A stretch of 64,000 nucleotides of DNA. Origin: Bradyrhizobium lablabi (lineage in GTDB: Bacteria > Pseudomonadota > Alphaproteobacteria > Rhizobiales > Xanthobacteraceae). The stretch is from contig NZ_JAFCLN010000003.1 of the NCBI RefSeq assembly GCF_018129385.1, positions 339,501 through 403,500 of the forward strand, in the 5' to 3' direction. The notes under the pieces were generated by a model. That model saw only the letters and a program-made list of their open reading frames with translations, made no database searches and was not told the DNA's origin. This document shows, piece after piece, positions 1-9,215 of this stretch (the first letter of the stretch is position 1; each line of letters begins with the position of its first letter). Made by a program: the position numbers and the translations under genes.

Positions 1-1
1 C

Positions 2-283
2 CGGGATTACATTCACGATCATCTGGCCGATCCGATCGAGGTCAATGACCTCGCCGCGCTTGCCGCCCGGAGCCCGTTCCATTTCTCGCGCGTGTTTGCC
101 CGCTCGATCGGCATGACCCCTTACCGTTACGTGGTGCATCGCCGGCTACAGATCGCAATCGACCGCATTCGCAGCGGCATGAGCCTGGCCGAAGTTGCGG
201 CCGATACCGGCTTCTCCGACCAGAGCCACCTGTCGCGCTGGATTCGCCGCGTGCATGGCGTTGCGCCATCAGAGCTGGCCTGA
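2..283 (+). CDS. AraC-family transcriptional regulator, C-terminal part
   Basis: The reading frame is open from the left window edge to a TGA, so the N-terminus lies outside. The 93 visible residues form an AraC/XylS DNA-binding domain with two helix-turn-helix units: the first runs through SPFHFSRVFARSIGMTPYRY, and the second through SLAEVAADTGFSDQSHLSRW. It aligns without gaps to the C-terminus of the regulator that follows, with 74 of 93 residues identical by my count, so the two are tandem paralogues. The effector domain and target cannot be judged. Confidence 0.9.
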   Translation, partial: RDYIHDHLADPIEVNDLAALAARSPFHFSRVFARSIGMTPYRYVVHRRLQIAIDRIRSGMSLAEVAADTGFSDQSHLSRWIRRVHGVAPSELA

Positions 284-436
284 AGCTTCGATGCCGCAGG
301 GCTCTCAGCGAACGCTGCACATCGTCCGGCCGCCTGTTCACCGACTTTCACGACTGCGTCAGGTGCGGTGAGCAGACCTTACGAAACTGCATTTGGTGGA
401 CAAATGAATGCCTTCGTTTTGTCGGGAGCATTTTAA

Positions 437-1294
437 TTGACCAAATCAGGTGAAACGATCTGGACGCAATGCGACGATGGTCCGCCAACCGACCTCGAGA
501 CAGGCCGCGCCCACGGTGAGAGCGGCGTATCGATCCTGCGCATGAATGTGCTGCGTACCGCCACCTTCAAGGCTGCCCGGCAGCAGCATCTGATCTTCCT
601 GCAATTGTCCCCCCATCTGCGGCTCGAGTGCCGGGTCGGCGGAAGCAGGCGGCGCCATGAAGCAACGACCGGCTCGATTGCCATCTGTCCCGCCGGCTGG
701 GAATCCTCCGTCGAAACCGATATGCACGCCGATTTCCTGGTCGCGGTCGTCAAGCCGGACCAGTTCGCACTGGCGGCCGCCGAGGATTCCGCAATCGCCG
801 CGCAGTTGCACGAATGTGACATCGGACACGATCAAACGCTGCTCGGCCTCGCAAAGGTGCTCGCGGCCGAGAATGCGGCAGAATACCAGAGCGGCTTGCT
901 GCTGTGGAATCGCACCGCAACGAGCTTCATCAATCGCCTGGTCCTCGCCCATACCCGGATTCCGACGGCATCGTCGCGCGGGTCGCTGGGGCTGCCCGTC
1001 CTGAACAAGATCAGGGATTATGTGCACGCCAATCTGTCCGAGCCTATCGAGGTCAATGACCTCGCCTCGCTCGCGGGACAAAGTCCGTTCCACTTCACGC
1101 GCGTGTTTGCTCGCTCGATCGGCGTGACGCCCTATCGCTATGTCGTGCACCTGCGGCTGCGAGCGGCGATCGAGCGCATCCAGCGCGGCATGAGTCTGGC
1201 TGAAGTTGCGGCCGATACCGGCTTTGCCGACCAGAGCCATTTGTCGCGCTGGATCCGGCGGGTGCATGGCGTCACGCCTTCGCAACTGGCTTGA
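437..1294 (+). CDS. AraC-family transcriptional regulator
   Basis: A 285-residue protein of normal AraC length. Residues 1-190 are a variable sensing domain and about 193-285 the double helix-turn-helix DNA-binding domain. The TTG at 437 is the longest start; an ATG at 542 would remove 35 residues and is possible, since neither has a strong Shine-Dalgarno. It follows its paralogue on the same strand and precedes a flavin oxidase by 101 bases, which it may control, as AraC regulators often act on the adjacent gene. The ligand is unknown. Confidence 0.85.
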   Translation: MTKSGETIWTQCDDGPPTDLETGRAHGESGVSILRMNVLRTATFKAARQQHLIFLQLSPHLRLECRVGGSRRRHEATTGSIAICPAGWESSVETDMHADFLVAVVKPDQFALAAAEDSAIAAQLHECDIGHDQTLLGLAKVLAAENAAEYQSGLLLWNRTATSFINRLVLAHTRIPTASSRGSLGLPVLNKIRDYVHANLSEPIEVNDLASLAGQSPFHFTRVFARSIGVTPYRYVVHLRLRAAIERIQRGMSLAEVAADTGFADQSHLSRWIRRVHGVTPSQLA

Positions 1295-1395
1295 CCCGCA
1301 AAACCGCAGGAATCTTCACGAACTGCACGCATCGCCTTCGCTAATCGGCCATGACGCGGGTGCAGCACCCGCGCCTTCAACGAAAGGAAAGCGTC

Positions 1396-2760
1396 ATGAC
1401 GGATGCAGTTCTTCAGAGCGACGGCGACATTGTCATGCAATTGCGCGGTCTGGTATCCGCGCCGGGCGACGAAGGCTATGTTGCGGCCACCTCGATCTGG
1501 GCCAGGCAGCGCGACGTCCGCCCGCGATTCGTCGTTCATTGCCGGACGGCGAATGACGTGCAGGCCGCCATCCGCGCCGCGCGCGAGCGAAACCTGCCAT
1601 TGTCGGTCCTCGGCGGCGGCCACGACTGGGCCGGCCGCGCGCTCTGCGACGGCGTCGTGATCGATCTCACGCGGATGCGAGCCGTGATCATGGACTCTGA
1701 TCGCCGTGCGGTGACAGCGGGCGGCGGCGCACGCGTCCGTGATATCACGGCCGTCACTGACGGCCATGACCTCGCCGTAGTGGCGGGGTCGGTCGATTCC
1801 GTCGGCATGGCCGGACTGACGCTGGGCGGCGGTTACGGTCCGCTGATCGGACGTTTTGGGCTGGCGCTCGACAATCTGCTGGATGCGCAGGTCGTGCTGG
1901 CGGATGGGCAAATCGTGTTCGCGAACGCGGAGCGCAATGAAGAATTGTTCTGGGCGTTGCGTGGCGGCGGCGGCAATTTCGGCGTGGTGACGGCGTTGCG
2001 TTACCGCCTGCACGAATTGCCCAACATCCAATCGGGCATGCTGTCCTATCCGCTCGGGGAAGCGCAGTCCGTGCTGGAAATCTGCGCGGCCGTCACGGCA
2101 TCGGCGCCGGACGAACTATCCGTGCAGTTCGGCATCGTGGCCGGCCCGGACGGCTCGTTTAACGTTCTGGTGATTCCGACCTGGTGCGGCGCAATCGAGG
2201 AGGGCGAAAGCTGGCTCGCGTCGATGATGGATCTCGGGACGTTGCTGAGCGGATCGATCGAGCAGAAGTCCTACGGCGCGCTGCTTCGCACCTTTGATGG
2301 CTTCATCACCGACGGATTGCGCGTATTTCTCGATTGCTGCTGGCTGCCGGCACTCGATCCCGGGAGCATCCAGACGCTGGTCTCGGCCATGAAGAATGCC
2401 GTTTCGCCGGCATGCGCCATCTTCACCCATCACTTCCGGGCCGCGGCAACGAACGTGCCTGTGGAAGAGACCGCATTCGGCCTTCGGCGCGAGCACATTC
2501 TCGTCGAAATACTTACCATGCTCCCCGGTGATTCCAGCCTGCGTGAGGAGTTGCAGCACCTCGACTGGATTCGCAACACCCGCGACGCCCTTCGCAGCGC
2601 CCTGCCCGGCGGCTATCCGAACATGCTCGGCCGCAATGAAACGGCGCGCGCCACGGAGAGCTTCGGCCCCAACGCAGCGCGATTGATGCGGGCCAAGCGG
2701 CAATACGATCCCGACAACCTGTTTTCGTCGGCGATTTCGCTGCCGGCTGACAGCGCCTGA
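1396..2760 (+). CDS. FAD-linked oxidoreductase, berberine-bridge (PCMH) type
   Basis: A 454-residue flavin oxidase. The N-terminal half is a PCMH-type FAD-binding domain with LGGGHDWAG around residue 76, where the His is the usual 8-alpha covalent FAD attachment site, and a Gly-rich loop GGGYGPLIGRFG. The C-terminus has the BBE-like KRQYDPDNLF motif. The single conserved His suggests monocovalent rather than bicovalent FAD. The start at 1396 follows AAAGGAAA; an ATG 45 bases upstream lacks a ribosome-binding site. Family members oxidise alcohols, sugars or alkaloid-like substrates; the substrate here cannot be told. No signal peptide is visible, so it is probably cytoplasmic. Confidence 0.85.
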   Translation: MTDAVLQSDGDIVMQLRGLVSAPGDEGYVAATSIWARQRDVRPRFVVHCRTANDVQAAIRAARERNLPLSVLGGGHDWAGRALCDGVVIDLTRMRAVIMDSDRRAVTAGGGARVRDITAVTDGHDLAVVAGSVDSVGMAGLTLGGGYGPLIGRFGLALDNLLDAQVVLADGQIVFANAERNEELFWALRGGGGNFGVVTALRYRLHELPNIQSGMLSYPLGEAQSVLEICAAVTASAPDELSVQFGIVAGPDGSFNVLVIPTWCGAIEEGESWLASMMDLGTLLSGSIEQKSYGALLRTFDGFITDGLRVFLDCCWLPALDPGSIQTLVSAMKNAVSPACAIFTHHFRAAATNVPVEETAFGLRREHILVEILTMLPGDSSLREELQHLDWIRNTRDALRSALPGGYPNMLGRNETARATESFGPNAARLMRAKRQYDPDNLFSSAISLPADSA

Positions 2761-3019
2761 GGACGGCAAGCGAGCGCCCGGAGCCAAAAAATGTTGATCT
2801 GCATTTTGGGCCTGTACGTGCTCAGCGCCCGGGCGCGGCGCCGGCTGACGATCCAGTTGCGGCTGTGCGCAGAGCGGCTGGCGATGCGGCGGGGTCCGCT
2901 CGATCGCCTTGCTCCGCCGCGCCGCGGGCTCGGCGGACGCGCCCGTGGCAAGCAACGTGTCATCCCGCAGGAAGAGTGACATCGTCGCCTGATCGTGGCT
3001 CAATTCCGAACATGACCGA

Positions 3020-4342
3020 TTACCGGAAACCCCGCGTCGCTCTCTGCGACTGCTCCGCAGGTCCATGGCGGCTTGATCGTCCGCCGCGCCGGGACCACCA
3101 CCGAGCGATTGCCCGGGCCACTTCGTCCCATAGCGCGCCGGGCATGTCGGGCACTGCGATGCGGACCAGGTATCGATCGGTGATGGAATCGTGAAACCAT
3201 TCCGTAGCGCCGAAGTCGAAACCGAAGCTTCCGGCGTGTCGGATCAAAAATCCCATCTTGCCCAAGTCACGGCTTAGATCCTCGGCCATTTCCCTGGCCC
3301 TGCCCTCATCTACCGGCTTGTCCGGCTCCAGCGTAAGGTACAATGCATGTGCGAAATGCGCATGCGACGCGGGACCGAGCACATCGGCGAAGTACCGTGA
3401 TGTACGACGGCTGTTTCGCAACATGGAAGCGACACGCCGATCTGTCAGCACGCGATACGTCGCCGATCCGACATAGGGTGGGAAATGAGCCGGAAGCGGA
3501 GCGCCGCCCAGCAAGCGGATGGCCTTCCGCATCTCGCCCGAAAGCGCGCTCAATAGATCACGATTGCGATCGACGGCGGGGCATTTGGCATCGACGAAGA
3601 CGGCCGAGCCCAGCCGGCCATACTCCAAACCCAGCGAATCCAGCTTGGTATGGCTGCGAACCAGCACCATCGGGAATTCGCGTCGGCGCGCCCAATTCAG
3701 CACCCGGCCGATTCGTCGCGACCCGCTTGAGAAACACGTGGTGTCAAAGACCACGAGGTCGAGCTTCGGCGCAAGGCGCAAGACGCTTTCGAAGGCCTCG
3801 GCCGTGGAGCAGGAATCCAGCAGCAAGATGCGAGGACCGCCGGCCGGCCGCACGAGTTGTTTGGCCGGAAGGGTGATGTGGACCGGCTGCAAATGGCGAC
3901 AGTAACTTTCCACGAACTCGATCGTCTCGCCGTATGAGCCCGGCAGCAACAGGATTTCGGCCGAGGGTATTGCGTTTTTGGAGCTGAGCAATAATGCCGA
4001 TATCGCCGACATGCCCGACGATGTGTAAATCGTATCGTTCAGGACGGGATTTGCGAAAGCGTAGAAGGACGGTCCACGTACTTCGAGATCGGCACGCTGA
4101 TAGTCATAGCTGAATTCGAACGGTCCTGCCCTCATCCGGCCATGATGGGCCCACGCCGTTTCGGTGAGGGCCCAATCTTCAAGGGCAAACTCCGCCTTGA
4201 GAGCCGAGGCGATTTTGAACTTCTGCTTGATGGCATCAGCCGGGCAACTCGGAGCTTGCAGTGACAGGGGCGTGTTCAGGCAAGCATTCAGCAGCTCGAT
4301 TTCCTGCTTCTTTCTTTGCAGATACTTTTCCGGTGTTTCCAT
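3020..4342 (-). CDS. PLP-dependent fold-type I enzyme, Cys/Met-metabolism-like
   Basis: A 440-residue protein not matching any enzyme I know by name. The features of fold-type I PLP enzymes are present: SSGM at 108-111 (phosphate-binding turn of the cystathionine gamma-synthase type), VVFD ending at Asp200 (pyridine-nitrogen aspartate) and SHTKLDSLG with Lys233 as the likely Schiff-base lysine. An Arg/Ser-rich tail of about 25 residues closes the protein. It is transcribed away from the Nudix gene across 161 bases, and 258 bases without a gene separate it from the flavin oxidase. It could be an aminotransferase or a lyase; the fold call is more secure than the reaction. Confidence 0.6.
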   Translation of the reverse strand: METPEKYLQRKKQEIELLNACLNTPLSLQAPSCPADAIKQKFKIASALKAEFALEDWALTETAWAHHGRMRAGPFEFSYDYQRADLEVRGPSFYAFANPVLNDTIYTSSGMSAISALLLSSKNAIPSAEILLLPGSYGETIEFVESYCRHLQPVHITLPAKQLVRPAGGPRILLLDSCSTAEAFESVLRLAPKLDLVVFDTTCFSSGSRRIGRVLNWARRREFPMVLVRSHTKLDSLGLEYGRLGSAVFVDAKCPAVDRNRDLLSALSGEMRKAIRLLGGAPLPAHFPPYVGSATYRVLTDRRVASMLRNSRRTSRYFADVLGPASHAHFAHALYLTLEPDKPVDEGRAREMAEDLSRDLGKMGFLIRHAGSFGFDFGATEWFHDSITDRYLVRIAVPDMPGALWDEVARAIARWWSRRGGRSSRHGPAEQSQRATRGFR

Positions 4343-4503
4343 GGACGACGCCAGCTCAGGACCTCATCGAACAACGTTTTCAAGTGCCATAAGGTCCTAA
4401 AGTCCACTGACTGATAAAGTGCAGATCGAAACGCTGCCCGCTTGCCGAGCCCGGGTTTTCCGCGCAGTGAACATGTTCGTGCCACGATGAGGAAGCTGCT
4501 TCG

Positions 4504-4983
4504 ATGGCGATGCCCGCGTCCAGACTACAGAGTGCAGGCCTCTTGCTGTTCCGCGCCGTCGACACCGGTGTCCAGATATTGCTTGGACACCCGGGCGGCC
4601 CATTCTGGCGTCGCAAGGATCAGGGTGTCTGGACTATCCCCAAAGGACTGATCGCACCCGGCGAGGCCTCTGATGCGGCGGCGCTGCGAGAGTTCGTCGA
4701 GGAGACCGGGCACCGTCCGGCCGGCGAGTTTTTCGCGCTTGGCAGTGCGAAGCAGCCGGGCGGCAAGATCGTTCACGTCTGGGCCGTTCAAGGTGACTGG
4801 GATCCGGCCGAGCTTGCGAGCAACACATTCGAGATGGAATGGCCGCCACGGTCCGGCCAACGGCAGGAATTTCCGGAGATCGATCGCGCGGCCTGGTTTG
4901 GCATAGCGGAGGCGCGGGCCAGGATACTGAAGGGTCAAGCGGTGTTCATAGACCGTCTGTTGGAGATCATCGGGCAAGGTTGA
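4504..4983 (+). CDS. Nudix hydrolase
   Basis: A 159-residue protein with a complete Nudix box: Gly, five residues, Glu, seven residues, then REFVEETGH, which gives the metal-binding Glu cluster. Nudix enzymes hydrolyse nucleoside diphosphates linked to another moiety. The N-terminal QSAGLLLFR strand and the WTIPKG motif before the box resemble the Ap4A/NTP pyrophosphohydrolase-like branch, but the substrate cannot be assigned. The ATG at 4504 follows GAGGAAG; a second ATG two codons later is equally possible. The gene is divergent from the PLP enzyme. Confidence 0.85.
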   Translation: MAMPASRLQSAGLLLFRAVDTGVQILLGHPGGPFWRRKDQGVWTIPKGLIAPGEASDAAALREFVEETGHRPAGEFFALGSAKQPGGKIVHVWAVQGDWDPAELASNTFEMEWPPRSGQRQEFPEIDRAAWFGIAEARARILKGQAVFIDRLLEIIGQG

Positions 4984-5102
4984 ACAAACCGGCTCGATCG
5001 CCGGGGCTCGCAAAAAGCCAACAACGTTTCAAACATTGTTGCTGTTGCCAAACCGCCGGCGACCGGCGCAAAGATCGCAACCATCAAACGCGGGAGAGCA
5101 TC

Positions 5103-6194
5103 ATGAAGGCCGCCGACTTCATCGTGGCACGCAACGATTTGCAGCAATGCAGGGTGATCGAGACGCAACTGCCCGATATCGCCGCCCTGCCCGACGAGAC
5201 GTTGCTGGTGAAGGTGACGCGCTTTGCCTTCACCGCCAACAACATCACCTATGCGGTGACGGGCGATCGCTTGAAATACTGGTCGCTGTTTCCCGCCCCT
5301 GACGAGTTCGGCAATATCCCGGTGTGGGGGCTTGGCGAGGTGATCGCCTCACAGCATCCGAACGTGCCGGCCGGCGAAATCCTGTTCGGCTATTTCCCGA
5401 TGGCGACGCATCTTTTGATCGAGGCGGCCGATGTTACAAAACGCGGCCTGCGCGACGGCGCCGCGCACCGGCAGGGCGTCTCTCCAGTCTATAATGCCTA
5501 TGCGCGCGTCAGCGGCGATCCCGCGTTTGCGGGCAAGCAGGGCGACTATCAGGCTTTGCTGCGGCCGTTGTTCATGCTCTCGTTCATGGTCGACGATTTC
5601 CTCGCCGAGAACGAATTTTTCGGCGCAAAGAGCGTGCTGCTCTCTTCGGCCTCCAGCAAGACCGCGTTCGGCCTCGCGCATCTGCTGCACTTAAGGCGTA
5701 ACGGCATCAAGGTGGTCGGCCTCACCTCGGCGTCGAACGTCGGCTTCGTCGAGTCGCTCGGCTGCTACGACGAGGTCGTGACCTATGACCGCGTGACCTC
5801 GCTACCATCCGGCTCGCCTGTCGCCTTTGTCGACATGGCCGGCAACAGCGCGCTCCGTGAAAACCTGCACCGGCATTTTGACGCACAGATGAAGTATTCA
5901 GGACTGATCGGCCTCACCCATCGCGCCACTTCGCCGGACGAGAAAGCGCTGCCAGGCGCCAAACCGGCATGGTTCTTTGCGCCCGACCAGATGCGCAAGC
6001 GCGCCAAGGAATGGGGACCGGGCGGGATCGATACGCGCTTCGGCGCGGCGTGGTCCGGCTTCGCGCCGAACCTCGACCGCTGGCTCAAGGTCACCGAGGG
6101 CCGTGGGCCGGCGGCAGTGAAACAGGTTTATCTCGATACCCTCAACGGTCATGTTCCGCCCCAGCAGGGCCACATCCTGTCTCTCGCGTCATAG
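5103..6194 (+). CDS. DUF2855 family protein
   Basis: A 363-residue protein of the DUF2855 family, which lacks an assigned reaction. Its layout resembles a medium-chain reductase: an N-terminal catalytic-like region with FAFTANNITYAVTGD and a later Rossmann-like stretch around SVLLSSASSKTAFGLAHLL and VVGLTSASNVGFV. The start is the ATG at 5103 after CGGGAGAGCATC; the frame is open further upstream but overlaps the Nudix gene without a ribosome-binding site. It lies 94 bases before the flavin monooxygenase on the same strand and may be co-transcribed. The reductase reading is inference from layout. Confidence 0.8.
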   Translation: MKAADFIVARNDLQQCRVIETQLPDIAALPDETLLVKVTRFAFTANNITYAVTGDRLKYWSLFPAPDEFGNIPVWGLGEVIASQHPNVPAGEILFGYFPMATHLLIEAADVTKRGLRDGAAHRQGVSPVYNAYARVSGDPAFAGKQGDYQALLRPLFMLSFMVDDFLAENEFFGAKSVLLSSASSKTAFGLAHLLHLRRNGIKVVGLTSASNVGFVESLGCYDEVVTYDRVTSLPSGSPVAFVDMAGNSALRENLHRHFDAQMKYSGLIGLTHRATSPDEKALPGAKPAWFFAPDQMRKRAKEWGPGGIDTRFGAAWSGFAPNLDRWLKVTEGRGPAAVKQVYLDTLNGHVPPQQGHILSLAS

Positions 6195-6288
6195 CCGCCT
6201 GCTCTGCACGCTCTTTCTGGGCCGACCCGAATGGGTATAGGCTTCCTCCAAACAGGCCGCGCGAGACGGCCGCTGGAGAGAAGCGCGC

Positions 6289-8082
6289 ATGCTGGACAAG
6301 ACGTCGGACATTGCGATTGCTGCCGAGAGCTGGCTGGCGGAATTCGAATCCGCAATAGCCGCGCGCGATGACGGCGCGCTGAAAAACCTGTTCCTTTCCG
6401 ACAGCTATTGGCGCGATGCGCTGGCCTTGAGCTGGACGCTACAGACCCTCAACGGACGCGATGCGATTTTGCCGGCGCTGAAGGCGCAGGCGGCGAAGGC
6501 GAAGCCGTCAGGTTTTGTCGTCGATCCCGATCGCGCGGCCCCGCGAAAAGTGATGCGGGCCGGCATCGATTGCATCGAGGCGATCTTCAAATTCGAGACC
6601 ACGGTCGGGCGCGGCGACGGCGTGATACGCCTCATCCCGGACGCCGACGATAGCGGCCGGCTGAAGGCGTGGACGCTGCTGACGGCGCTGGAGGAACTGA
6701 AGGGCTTTGAGGAACAGCTCGGCGTCAACCGCCCGCGCGGCAATGCCTATTCGCGCGATTTCCGCGGACCGAATTGGCTCGATCTGCGCAAGGCCTCGAA
6801 TGACTATGTCGACCACGACCCGACCGTGCTCGTCATCGGCGGCGGCCAGTCGGGCCTCTGCATCGCCGCGCGGCTGAAGCAGCTCAATGTCGACACGCTG
6901 ATCGTCGACCGGATGCAGCGCATCGGCGACAACTGGCGCAAGCGCTATCACGCGCTGACGCTGCATAACCAGGTGCAGGTGAACCACCTGCCTTACATGC
7001 TGTTTCCGCCGAATTGGCCGACCTATATCCCGAAAGACAAGCTCGCCAACTGGTTCGAATCCTATGTCGACGGCCTCGAGCTGAATTTTTGGACCAGCAC
7101 CGAATTCGAGGGCAGCACGTACGATGAGGCGCAGGGCCGCTGGACCGTCACGCTGCGCCGTGGCGATGGCTCCAGGCGCATCATGCATCCGCGCCATGTC
7201 GTGCTCGCCACCGGCGTCAGCGGCATTCCGAACATTCCAGCCATCCCGGGCCTGAAGAATTTTTCCGGAAAAGTCGTGCATTCCAGCGGCTACGACGATG
7301 GCGAGAACTGGAAGGGCAAGCGCGCGATCGTGATCGGCACCGGCAATTCCGGCCACGACATCGCGCAGGATCTGTATTCCAGCGGCGCCGCGGTGACGCT
7401 GGTGCAGCGCTCCTCCACGCTGGTGGTCAGCATCGAGCCTTCGGCGCAACTGGTATACACGCCGTACAACGAAGGCACGCTTGACGATAACGACCTGATC
7501 GCGGTCTCGATGCCGCTCAAGGTTGCGCGCAAGAGCCATGCGCTGACCTGCAACAAATCCGCCGATCTCGACAAGGAGTTGCTCGACGGGCTGCGCGGCA
7601 TCGGCTTCAAGCTCGATTTCGGCGAGGACAACACCGGCTGGCAGTTCAAATACCTCACCCGCGGCGGCGGCTATTATTTCAACGTCGGCTGCTCCGATCT
7701 CTTGATCAAGCGCGAGATCGCGCTGAAGCAGTTTTCCGATATCGATACGTTCGTGGCCGAAGGTGCCAGGATGAAAAGCGGCGAGATCGTCGCCGCCGAT
7801 CTCATCGTGCTCGCCACCGGCTATCGGCCGCAGGAAGAGCTGGTGCAAAAGCTGTTCGGCGATGAAGTCACACGGCGCGTCGGCACCATCTGGGGCTTTG
7901 GCGAGGAGCAGGAGTTGCGCAACATGTATGTGCGCACCGGCCAGGCGGGTCTGTGGTTCATCGCCGGCGGCCTCGCGCAATGCCGGATCGGCTCGAAGCA
8001 GCTCGCGCTACAGATCAAGGCAATCGAGGAAGGGCTGATACCGCGGCACGTAGGCGCGACGACGGAGGCTGCGATCGCGTGA
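6289..8082 (+). CDS. Flavin-containing monooxygenase with N-terminal NTF2-like domain
   Basis: A 597-residue protein. Residues 1 to about 150 are an NTF2/SnoaL-like domain. The rest is a class B flavoprotein monooxygenase with an FAD-binding GGGQSG at 184-189 and an NADPH-binding GTGNSG at 350-355. LATGYRPQ near residue 510 is the usual ATG-containing flavoprotein motif. Such enzymes oxygenate soft nucleophiles or ketones using NADPH and O2. The NTF2-FMO fusion recurs in soil alphaproteobacteria. The NHL-repeat gene follows after 37 bases, so the two are probably one operon. The substrate is unknown. Confidence 0.88.
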   Translation: MLDKTSDIAIAAESWLAEFESAIAARDDGALKNLFLSDSYWRDALALSWTLQTLNGRDAILPALKAQAAKAKPSGFVVDPDRAAPRKVMRAGIDCIEAIFKFETTVGRGDGVIRLIPDADDSGRLKAWTLLTALEELKGFEEQLGVNRPRGNAYSRDFRGPNWLDLRKASNDYVDHDPTVLVIGGGQSGLCIAARLKQLNVDTLIVDRMQRIGDNWRKRYHALTLHNQVQVNHLPYMLFPPNWPTYIPKDKLANWFESYVDGLELNFWTSTEFEGSTYDEAQGRWTVTLRRGDGSRRIMHPRHVVLATGVSGIPNIPAIPGLKNFSGKVVHSSGYDDGENWKGKRAIVIGTGNSGHDIAQDLYSSGAAVTLVQRSSTLVVSIEPSAQLVYTPYNEGTLDDNDLIAVSMPLKVARKSHALTCNKSADLDKELLDGLRGIGFKLDFGEDNTGWQFKYLTRGGGYYFNVGCSDLLIKREIALKQFSDIDTFVAEGARMKSGEIVAADLIVLATGYRPQEELVQKLFGDEVTRRVGTIWGFGEEQELRNMYVRTGQAGLWFIAGGLAQCRIGSKQLALQIKAIEEGLIPRHVGATTEAAIA

Positions 8083-8119
8083 ACCATCCGCCGTCATTAA
8101 CAAAGTGGGGGAAACATAC

Positions 8120-9091
8120 ATGCGAACCATCCTTGGCACCGGCGAACACCGCTACCGCGTCGTCGAGAACTGGGCAAAGCTGCCGGACGGCTGGAGCCTG
8201 ACCGACGCCGCTTCCGTCGCGGTCGACAGCAAGGACCGCATCTACGTCTTCAACCGCGGTGAGCATCCGATGGTGGTGCTGGATCGCGAGGGGAATTTCA
8301 TCACCTCCTGGGGCGAAGGCGTGTTCAACCGCGCGCATGGCCTGCATATCGACGCCGACGACAATCTCTACTGCACCGATGATGGCGACCACACCGTGCG
8401 CAAATGCGACACCAGCGGCAAGGTGCTGCTGACCATCGGCATCCCCAACAAGCCGACGCCGTTCATGAGCGGCGAGCCGTTTCACCGCTGCACCCACACC
8501 GCGCTGTCGCCGAAGGGCGAGATCTACGTCTCCGACGGCTACGGCAATGCCTGCGTCCACAAATTCTCGCCGGACGGAAAGCTGCTGATGACCTGGGGCG
8601 AGCCCGGCACCGATCCCGGCCAGTTCAACATCGTGCACAACATCGTCACAGACTCCGATGGCTGGGTCTATGTCGCCGACCGCGAGAACCACCGCGTGCA
8701 GGTATTCGACGGCAACGGCAAATACGAGACGCAGTGGAATAATCTGCACCGGCCTTGCGCGCTGTGCTGTTGCGGCGGCGGCAAGCAGCCGAACTTCATC
8801 ATCGGCGAGCTCGGCCCGGGCCTTGCGGTCAACCGCAAGGTGCCCAACCTCGGCCCGCGGCTGTCGATCGTCGATGCAAAGGGCAAGCGCATCGCGAAGC
8901 TCGGCGGCGAGAACGGACCCGGGATCGAGGTTGGAAAATTCCTGGCGCCGCACGGCATCGCGATGGATTCGAAGGGCGATATCTACGTGGGCGAAGTCGG
9001 CGTCACCGACTGGAAGACGAGTTTTCCGGACACCGAGATGCCGCCGGAGGTTCGCGTGACGCGGTGCTTGCAGAAGCTGGAGAAGGTGTAG
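8120..9091 (+). CDS. NHL-repeat beta-propeller protein (peptidylglycine alpha-amidating lyase-like)
   Basis: A 323-residue protein made of NHL repeats, for example AVDSKDRIYVFNRGEHPMVV, VYVADRENHRVQVF and GIAMDSKGDIYVGEV, which build a six-bladed propeller. Bacterial relatives are often named peptidyl-alpha-hydroxyglycine alpha-amidating lyase-like, but that activity is not shown for them. The ATG at 8120 sits six bases after GGGGGAAA; a GTG at 8105 is inside that ribosome-binding site and is rejected. No signal peptide is seen. It is adjacent to a flavin monooxygenase and, convergently, a Bug-type binding protein, a grouping that suggests uptake and oxidation of one compound. Confidence 0.8.
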   Translation: MRTILGTGEHRYRVVENWAKLPDGWSLTDAASVAVDSKDRIYVFNRGEHPMVVLDREGNFITSWGEGVFNRAHGLHIDADDNLYCTDDGDHTVRKCDTSGKVLLTIGIPNKPTPFMSGEPFHRCTHTALSPKGEIYVSDGYGNACVHKFSPDGKLLMTWGEPGTDPGQFNIVHNIVTDSDGWVYVADRENHRVQVFDGNGKYETQWNNLHRPCALCCCGGGKQPNFIIGELGPGLAVNRKVPNLGPRLSIVDAKGKRIAKLGGENGPGIEVGKFLAPHGIAMDSKGDIYVGEVGVTDWKTSFPDTEMPPEVRVTRCLQKLEKV

Positions 9092-9114
9092 CGCGGCATC
9101 GCGCGCTCTATCCC

Positions 9115-9199
9115 CGTCATTGCGAGGAGCGATAGCGACGAAGCAATCCATCTATCCTCGCGGGGAGAGATGGATTGCTTCGCTTCGCTCGCAATGACG
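9115..9199. repeat. Palindromic intergenic repeat (CGTCATTGCGAG type)
   Basis: An inverted repeat begins with CGTCATTGCGAGGAGCGA and ends with CGCTTCGCTCGCAATGACG, with GAAGCAATCCATCT/AGATGGATTGCTTC as inner arms. It fills the gap between two convergent genes. Elements of this sequence are scattered through Bradyrhizobium-type genomes. It could act as a transcript-end hairpin for both genes. Confidence 0.85.
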
Positions 9200-9215
9200 T
9201 GGAGAGAGCGTTGCC

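Noticed and set aside
2761..3019. Short plus-strand frame at 2791-2979 with a hydrophobic start
   Set aside because: Arg-rich after the first dozen residues and without a ribosome-binding site; no motif seen. The gap is treated as non-coding.
6508..7980. Long antisense open frame (490 codons) opposite the flavin monooxygenase
   Set aside because: Composition follows the complement of GC-rich codons, with no ribosome-binding site or recognisable motif. The sense gene has clear FAD and NADPH motifs.
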